Shown here piece by piece: positions 59,654-64,000 of a stretch of 64,000 nt of DNA. Positions within the stretch are counted from its first letter, which is position 1, and every line of letters starts with the position of its first letter. The stretch is from Alteromonas sp. IB21 (lineage in GTDB: Bacteria > Pseudomonadota > Gammaproteobacteria > Enterobacterales > Alteromonadaceae): assembly GCF_016405965.1 (NCBI RefSeq), contig NZ_JAEFCD010000003.1:141157-205156 (forward strand), given 5' to 3'. The translations under genes were made by a program, and so were the position numbers. The notes under the pieces were generated by a model that made no database searches, was not told the origin of the DNA, and saw only the letters and a program-made list of their open reading frames with translations.

Positions 59654-60514
59654 CTACTGGCGTGCTTGGCGATGGTTGGGATAAGGCGCTTCATAATTTG
59701 AACGGAATGGGTTTATGTCCAATCCACCTCTTCGTGTGTATCTCGCACAAACAGTTAACTTGTCAGGGCTACATTTACGCATAATGTCGCTGTAAATGCG
59801 TTCAACACACTGCTCGTGAAACTCATTGTGCTGTCTAAAGCTAATTAAATATTGTAAGAGCCCTTCGTGGGCTATCGCCTTTCCTTCATACTTTATTTGA
59901 ATACTAGCCCAATCTGGTTGACTTGTTATTAAGCAATTAGACTTAAGTAAATGAGAAACGAGTGTTTCGTTAACGTCTCCGCGATTTTTATCGACAGTCA
60001 GGTATTGTGTATTAGGTGAATATTCATCGGCAGTTATGTCTAGCTCATCCAACAAGATGCCATCGAACTCTTTAAACTGCAGGTCAGAAAATTGCTGTGG
60101 CAAAATCAAGTTTACGTCCACTGGTTGTCCCGCGCATGCAGATAAATCAGTCTGCAATACGTTTTTTACGTCATTGGCAGAGGTAAACTTAGTTTGATTA
60201 AAACTGTTCAAGTAGAGTTTGAACGACTTTGACTCTATTAGGTTCTCTGACGTTATTGGAACACGGCACTCTAAAATAGCGACACAGGGTTTTCCCTTTG
60301 GATTTAGCCATGAAAGTTCGAAGCCAGTCCATGTATCTATACCTGTAAATGGCAGTTGGTTACCATGCAGATTTAGCGTGTCACGGCTAAGGCTGCGCGG
60401 CACACCCTGCAATAGACTTGGATTGTATTCAAACTCGTAGTCAACCTGTTTACCCAAAGAAAGGTTATCAGGTGCAGAGATAATAATTTTTTTAGGTGGG
60501 TTGTCAGTCGACAT
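59654..60514 (-). CDS. queF: NADPH-dependent 7-cyano-7-deazaguanine reductase QueF
   Basis: A 286-residue two-domain (long) QueF reducing preQ0 to preQ1 in queuosine biosynthesis. LGKQVDYEFEYNPSLLQGVPRSLSRDTL, GFELSWLNPKGKPCVAILECRVP, LIESKSFKLYLNSFNQTKF, LKSNCLITSQPDWASIQIKYEGKAI (catalytic Cys in SNCLITSQPDW) and FRQHNEFHEQCVERIYSDIM match E. coli QueF (282 aa). Divergent from syd, an arrangement also seen in E. coli. Confidence 0.96.
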   Translation of the reverse strand: MSTDNPPKKIIISAPDNLSLGKQVDYEFEYNPSLLQGVPRSLSRDTLNLHGNQLPFTGIDTWTGFELSWLNPKGKPCVAILECRVPITSENLIESKSFKLYLNSFNQTKFTSANDVKNVLQTDLSACAGQPVDVNLILPQQFSDLQFKEFDGILLDELDITADEYSPNTQYLTVDKNRGDVNETLVSHLLKSNCLITSQPDWASIQIKYEGKAIAHEGLLQYLISFRQHNEFHEQCVERIYSDIMRKCSPDKLTVCARYTRRGGLDINPFRSNYEAPYPNHRQARQ

Positions 60515-60658
60515 AAGAACCTTTTATATATCTACCAGAAGGCGAGGGAAATTTGCGCTAAATCGATCTGGGTTCGAGTAGCGAAGCACCGTGGCCTTTG
60601 TATTGACTTAACTGTTTAGTTGTATAGTGTACCCCAAAAATACGCAGGTAACGTCACA

Positions 60659-61204
60659 ATGGCTCTAACAATTTCAGAACAATTAAATAAATTTGTATCA
60701 TCTTATGTCGAAGAAGCGAAAAGCGAAGGGCTTAAGATTGTTTTTGATAGCGAATGGCCATCCCCTTGCTATCAAGAAGTAGTATCGGATGGTGATTTTG
60801 TAAGATGGGAGCCAACAGTACAAACACCGAAGCTCTCTTTCGATAACGTGGAAGAAGCGATGTCGTTGAAGCTGCATCCAGATTATTGTAGTTACTTTAC
60901 TGCTTATTACAGCGACAACCTAAAAGCTAAAGCCCCCCAGGGTAACTGCGAACTGCTCCAGGTATTCAACCAAGCAGATTTTGAGCGACTTCAGCAAAAC
61001 TTAATTGGTCACTTATTAATGAAGCAGCGGCTAAAGCAAGCTCCTACCTTATTCTTTGGGCTTACTGATGAAGAGGATTTTATTCTAACGATCGTAAATG
61101 ACAGTGGTGAAGTTGCCCTTGAGCAGGTAGGTAGAGAACCAACAAAAATTCTTGCACCTTCACTCGCTGAGTTTATAGCGCAGCTTACGCCCATTACAAC
61201 GTAA
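60659..61204 (+). CDS. syd: SecY-interacting protein Syd
   Basis: A 181-residue protein, the same length as E. coli Syd, which binds SecY at the cytoplasmic side of the inner membrane. I chose the ATG at 60659 (MALTISEQLNKFVSSYVEEAKSEG); an ATG at 60620 would add 13 unconserved residues. Family blocks: FDSEWPSPCYQ, FVRWEPTVQ, SLKLHPDYCSYFTAYYSDNLKA, GNCELLQVFNQADFERLQQNLIGHLLMKQRLKQAPTLFFG. It is a genomic landmark because csrB lies next to syd in E. coli. Confidence 0.93.
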   Translation: MALTISEQLNKFVSSYVEEAKSEGLKIVFDSEWPSPCYQEVVSDGDFVRWEPTVQTPKLSFDNVEEAMSLKLHPDYCSYFTAYYSDNLKAKAPQGNCELLQVFNQADFERLQQNLIGHLLMKQRLKQAPTLFFGLTDEEDFILTIVNDSGEVALEQVGREPTKILAPSLAEFIAQLTPITT

Positions 61205-61221
61205 AGGCTCTTATCGTTGCG

Positions 61222-61536
61222 TTATCTTTTTTCGTTAACCAGCTGCTGCAAAACCCGCTTAAGCTCATCTACTTCTTTTTCTAAATTTTCAATTCGCTCG
61301 TAAAGGTGGTCACTCCTACTGGGCGGTAATTCAGGATGTGGTGGTGCCGATGCGCTTCCTTCATGTCTATCCAAGGCGGGTTTGTTAGCGTTAAAGCGTT
61401 TAATGGCTTCAATCGCTTCGGTTACTGACACTTTAAACGGCGCCTTTGCCCGCAAAATTCCTACCGTGGGCGTTTTGCCTTCATTATGCATTTGAAGACA
61501 CAGAGCGTGTAGGTGTTGTAAGTTCGAATTATTCAT
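61222..61536 (-). CDS. Small coiled-coil protein, possible DNA-binding
   Basis: A 104-residue soluble protein. Residues 1-50 (LHALCLQMHNEGKTPTVGILRAKAPFKVSVTEAIEAIKRFNAN) look like a helical domain with a KfrA- or replication-protein-like flavour. A proline-rich linker (SAPPHPELPPSRS) follows, then a coiled coil (HLYERIENLEKEVDELKRVLQQLVNEK). It is convergent with syd (17-bp gap). I do not recognise a named family and give no function. Confidence 0.7.
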   Translation of the reverse strand: MNNSNLQHLHALCLQMHNEGKTPTVGILRAKAPFKVSVTEAIEAIKRFNANKPALDRHEGSASAPPHPELPPSRSDHLYERIENLEKEVDELKRVLQQLVNEKR

Positions 61537-61850
61537 AATAAAAGAATGTTAGGTTGAAACTTAAATTAGTTTAGCTTGATAAGGTGGTTAATTTCACCAA
61601 AAAATTAGCATTTTCGCTAACTGTTAAACACGCCTGGCTATGGTTTTTTATTAAAACCTATAAATATCAATGGTATAAAATTCTGGTCTTATTCTTGTTT
61701 ACCTTGTTTCAATCAATTTATACGCGCTTAGTCGGTGTTGAAAGGGGAAGGTGTGGGCTCCATGTCGCATCAAGCTGTATTTTTAATATCTCACTAAAAG
61801 TCGCATCAAAAAATTGTAAACTACTACACAAATAAAAATAAGGAATTCAC

Positions 61851-62216
61851 ATGAAAACTATACTTCTTTCTGCTGCTTTGGCCTCTTCACTCCTTTTGTC
61901 GGGCTGTGTTGTATCTGTCGGCGGGGGCTCAGACAGTCATTATGGCGCTGACTGGGAAGATAGAGAGTTTAACAATCGCAAGCACATCGCAAACCTCGAA
62001 AAGGGTACAAGCTATGAAAGTGTACTCAGAAAAATGGGTGTAGCAGACTTCAACGAACTGTTTGAAAAGCAAGATGGCACTTACCGCGTGCTTTATTATC
62101 GAACGCAAAAAACCATGGGTGATGGTATTACGACGAAGGATGAATGCACGCCGCTAGTATTCAGAGATGGAAACCTCGTTGGATGGGGGGATAGTGCTTA
62201 CGGTTTAATGCATTAA
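61851..62216 (+). CDS. DUF3192 family lipoprotein
   Basis: A 121-residue lipoprotein with an AALASSLLLSGC lipobox. The mature protein (DWEDREFNNRKHIANLEKGTSYESVLRKMGVADFNELFEKQDGTYRVLYYRTQKTMGDGITTKDECTPLVFRDGNLVGWGDSAYGLM) is a DUF3192/SmpA-like fold. Paralogue of the protein at 56.05 kb. A good ribosome site (AAGGAA) precedes the ATG. Envelope role inferred; function unknown. The region 61537-61850 has no convincing gene. Confidence 0.85.
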   Translation: MKTILLSAALASSLLLSGCVVSVGGGSDSHYGADWEDREFNNRKHIANLEKGTSYESVLRKMGVADFNELFEKQDGTYRVLYYRTQKTMGDGITTKDECTPLVFRDGNLVGWGDSAYGLMH

Positions 62217-62411
62217 TCATTCTTAGAATTAATGCGTCTCGTACTGCTTTATGTATTTTGTTAATAAAAAGTTAACATTTTAGGGGTTTTCGCGTAGGGT
62301 AAAGTTTGAACAGGTGAAATGGTCGATAGCGTTGTTGAATCTAGAGATCGTAATTACTCATTTCACTGTAATGGTTAAGCCACTAAAAAACTTTGCGTTT
62401 GAGGAGCCCCT

Positions 62412-63059
62412 ATGAGTAACGAAGCGATGGATGGTGCGTTAGCCCCTCTTCAAGAAACTGTCAAAGCAATATATCTAACCGTAGACGATCTCAAAGTTGC
62501 CGCCTCTATTCTCTACAATGCTTATGTAGACGACCCTCTATTTATAGATATTTTTCAAGCTGAGAAAGAAGGTTACGAGAACCGTCTTCGTTCCGCCATA
62601 CGCGAGGAATTGAACGCATTTTGGGTAGCAGAACAACCTATGATCGGTCTTTTTGATGAAGACAGGTTAATTGCAGTTGCTTGCTTGACAGCGCCCGACG
62701 CAGCATTCGGCTCTGGTCGATATTGGCACTGGAGACTAAGAATGTTGCTAACGGCGGGGTTATTTGGCACCAAACAGATGCTGGAGAAAGAAGAAAAAGT
62801 CAGGTCACTGGTGCCCGCTGATAATTTTCATATGCTCAGCTTTATTGCGGTTCATCCCGATTATCAACACCATGGTCTTGGCCATATATTACTTGGTGCT
62901 ATTGACAGCGTAGTCGAGGAAGATGAAAAGAGCGAAGGGGTATCAGTATTTGTTACGATTGATAAACACCGTTCATTTTTTAACGACGATAACTATCAAG
63001 TTGTCGGGCAGTTAAGCCTTTCTCACGTTAACGGCGATGTCATGTTTCGTCGCACGTGA
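62412..63059 (+). CDS. GNAT-family N-acetyltransferase
   Basis: A 215-residue acetyltransferase. The acetyl-CoA motif A is FHMLSFIAVHPDYQHHGLGHILLGAIDSVVEED (V-x-x-x-x-Q-x-x-G-x-G), followed by VSVFVTIDKHRSFFNDDNYQVVGQL as the C-terminal strand and loop. AYVDDPLFIDIF at the N-terminus is typical of a GNAT subgroup with unknown substrates. Ribosome site GAGGAG lies 9 nt before the ATG. Last protein gene before the CsrB-like RNA; no operon link. Confidence 0.85.
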   Translation: MSNEAMDGALAPLQETVKAIYLTVDDLKVAASILYNAYVDDPLFIDIFQAEKEGYENRLRSAIREELNAFWVAEQPMIGLFDEDRLIAVACLTAPDAAFGSGRYWHWRLRMLLTAGLFGTKQMLEKEEKVRSLVPADNFHMLSFIAVHPDYQHHGLGHILLGAIDSVVEEDEKSEGVSVFVTIDKHRSFFNDDNYQVVGQLSLSHVNGDVMFRRT

Positions 63060-63132
63060 TTCTTTTCTATCTTATGTTGTTCGTTTTTTAAACCATTCCT
63101 GCCATCATAATTTTCGTAACGTTAAATTTATG

Positions 63133-63166
63133 ACAGAGTTTGTAGGATATCTCTTACAAACTCTGT
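63133..63166. promoter_or_regulatory. GacA/UvrY-type binding palindrome upstream of the CsrB-like RNA
   Basis: A 34-bp palindrome with 12-bp perfect outer arms, ACAGAGTTTGTA and its complement. Its core TGTAGGATATCTCTTACA (63141-63158) fits the GacA/UvrY consensus TGTAAG-N6-CTTACA with one mismatch (TGTAGG). Its centre is about 180 bp upstream of the proposed RNA start, a spacing similar to that of known csrB-type promoters. It strongly suggests control by a BarA/GacS-UvrY/GacA two-component system. Confidence 0.85.
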
Positions 63167-63318
63167 GCGTGATCTTACCTAAATTCGTCAATAAAAATTT
63201 AGACAAAAGTATAAAAGTATTGATTCTATTGGCTTTTTTAAAGACTAGTCAAAAGTAGTAAGAAAAACTGTTTAAAATTACTGTAATTCAACATGGCGGT
63301 AATATTTGAAAGGAATAC

Positions 63319-63324
63319 TATATA
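63319..63324 (+). promoter_or_regulatory. Probable -10 of the CsrB-like RNA gene
   Basis: TATATA within TACTATATAC, with no good -35 at the right distance, as expected for an activator-dependent promoter. The transcript would start near 63330-63332. Placement is approximate. Confidence 0.5.
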
Positions 63325-63330
63325 CATGTC

Positions 63331-63941
63331 ACAAGGAAACACGACGAGTCACGGATTGAGTAAGGAAAGCGATAGGACAACTTAAGGATAAGATTCTCAT
63401 AGGGCAGTGAGAGGATGGAAAAGGAAGGCAGAGAGGAAACTGCAATGATAGGGACATTAAAGGAATATTAAGGATTAAGGATATTTAGTGTGATAGGGCA
63501 TCACGACAGGATGTAGCAAAGGAATAGGGATAAATGCTAGCAAGGAGCTAGGCGGCATGGAGCCAACGGCAAGGAAAAGCTCCAGTAGGATTCTGAGTTT
63601 GCATGGACGAGCAAACCAAGGATGAATAAGGGACATGCTAAAGTATTAGCAAAGCTGTAGCAGGATGTACAGCATTTGATGGACGAAGGAAAGGAATGTC
63701 AGCGGAGCCTGATGAGGACAGCCTCAGGATGAGGAACACTGTATAAAGGATGTGCAGTAAAATAGGAGCAAGGGAAAGGGACCTACGCATGGATGGGTAG
63801 CTCGCACAGGAAGGCGCGAGAGTAGATGGAAAGGGGCGTATACGGATTTTAATCGGGAAGATTTTAGTCGCAAAGGATCGCGGAGAAGGATACTCAAAAT
63901 TCCAGGAAAAAGGGGAGCCGTCAGGTTCCCCTTTTTTTTTT
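63331..63941 (+). ncRNA. csrB: Very large CsrB-type CsrA/RsmA-sequestering RNA
   Basis: A purine-rich, non-coding stretch of about 610 nt with about 44 GGA triplets (hand count, 63331-63907), many as AGGA, CAGGATG or GGGA. Many sit in loops of short hairpins, for example GCAG/CTGC at 63428-63443, CTAGC/GCTAG with an AAGGA loop (63537-63551), GGC/GCC with ATGGA (63554-63564), TTTGC/GCAAA (63598-63615), GCTGTA/TACAGC (63654-63673), CCTC/GAGG (63722-63734) and CTCGC/GCGAG (63801-63820). It ends in a strong intrinsic terminator and has a GacA-type box about 180 bp upstream. The syd-queF-ppnN neighbourhood matches the E. coli csrB locus. E. coli CsrB has about 22 sites in 369 nt, so this RNA could bind roughly twice as much CsrA. 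Confidence 0.93.
63912..63941 (+). terminator. Intrinsic terminator of the CsrB-like RNA
   Basis: Stem GGGGAGCC / GGTTCCCC (one G-U pair) with a GTCA loop and a run of ten T (63932-63941), preceded by an A-run. It defines the 3' end of the RNA. Confidence 0.95.
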
Positions 63942-63986
63942 GATGTGTCCCGTCCTGAAATACGTTGACATAAAGAGGATTTCTTT

Positions 63987-64000
63987 ATGACAACTTCAAG
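63987..64000 (+). CDS. Possible start of a gene cut by the window edge
   Basis: AGAGGA is followed by ATG ACA ACT TCA AG at the very end, reading MTTSR or MTTSK-like. The preceding bases (from about 63942, TGATGTGTCCCGTCC) and an MTTSR-type start resemble the left end and first ORF of IS3-family insertion sequences, but 14 bases are too few to decide. Confidence 0.3.

Noticed and set aside
61584..61835. 83-codon rightward frame upstream of the DUF3192 lipoprotein
   Set aside because: GTG start without a Shine-Dalgarno, AT-rich composition and no domain; treated as intergenic.
63037..63258. 73-codon frame after the GNAT gene
   Set aside because: It overlaps the GNAT 3' end and the GacA-type palindrome, and its translation shows no family.
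63289..63301. GGCGGTAAT as an ops/JUMPstart-like element
   Set aside because: Only the first bases match GGCGGTAGCGT, and it lies before an RNA gene, not a polysaccharide operon.

Overview
The window looks like a chromosomal segment of a marine gammaproteobacterium of the Alteromonas type. The evidence is the set of recognisable housekeeping genes (hemW-rdgB, srmB, cca, leuABCD, eno-pyrG, mutS-pncC-recA, a full ccm cytochrome c maturation operon, galU, queF-syd), moderate GC with AT-rich intergenic DNA, and many polar-flagellum, type II secretion and c-di-GMP style proteins. The genus is inferred from general resemblance only; no rRNA or tRNA gene was found.

Layout. 1-3.4 kb: two tandem secreted Lcl/DUF1566 proteins and a YggN (DUF2884) protein. 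3.5-8 kb: leftward hemW, rdgB, srmB and cca, with a compound inverted repeat between rdgB and srmB. 8.3-11.8 kb: a GspA-like ATPase, a GspB with an added DUF3391-like domain, and a facing HD-GYP protein that carries the same N-terminal domain and has a degenerate HD motif. 12-17 kb: leftward leuABCD preceded by an attenuator whose 19-codon leader peptide has six Leu in seven codons. 17.1-17.9 kb: an unrecognised gene. 18-25.6 kb: eno, pyrG and mutS leftward, then pncC and a LexA-controlled recA rightward. 25.9-27.9 kb: a NatAB-type ABC transporter. 28-31 kb: an FlhB-like small protein and a FliK-like protein. 31.2-39.6 kb: ccmABCDEFGHI followed by mlaA. 39.8-42.7 kb: galE, a small membrane protein and a POT peptide transporter. 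42.9-47.8 kb: an ABC-dependent (KpsE/T/M/D type) capsule export operon with a small lipoprotein. 48.2-52.4 kb: a WecA-like initiating sugar-phosphate transferase, two family 2 glycosyltransferases and galU. 52.5-58 kb: ComEA-like protein, NAD-type isocitrate dehydrogenase, an HDOD-like protein, a DUF3192 protein and ppnN. 58-63 kb: a diguanylate cyclase, queF, syd, a small coiled-coil protein, a DUF3192 lipoprotein and a GNAT acetyltransferase.

The most striking element is at the right end (about 63.33-63.94 kb): a long non-coding, purine-rich stretch with about 44 GGA triplets, many in the loops of short hairpins, ending in a strong intrinsic terminator. It lies about 180 bp downstream of a long palindrome containing a GacA/UvrY-type box. 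This is a very large CsrB-type RNA that should sequester CsrA/RsmA. It sits in the same syd-queF-ppnN neighbourhood as csrB in E. coli. The last 60 bases may be the edge of an insertion sequence or the start of another gene.

Functional links: galE, galU, the WecA-like protein, the two glycosyltransferases and the Kps-type exporter form a surface-polysaccharide supply and export block. Two c-di-GMP-type proteins and the CsrB-like RNA suggest control of motility versus surface attachment, but that connection is inference.
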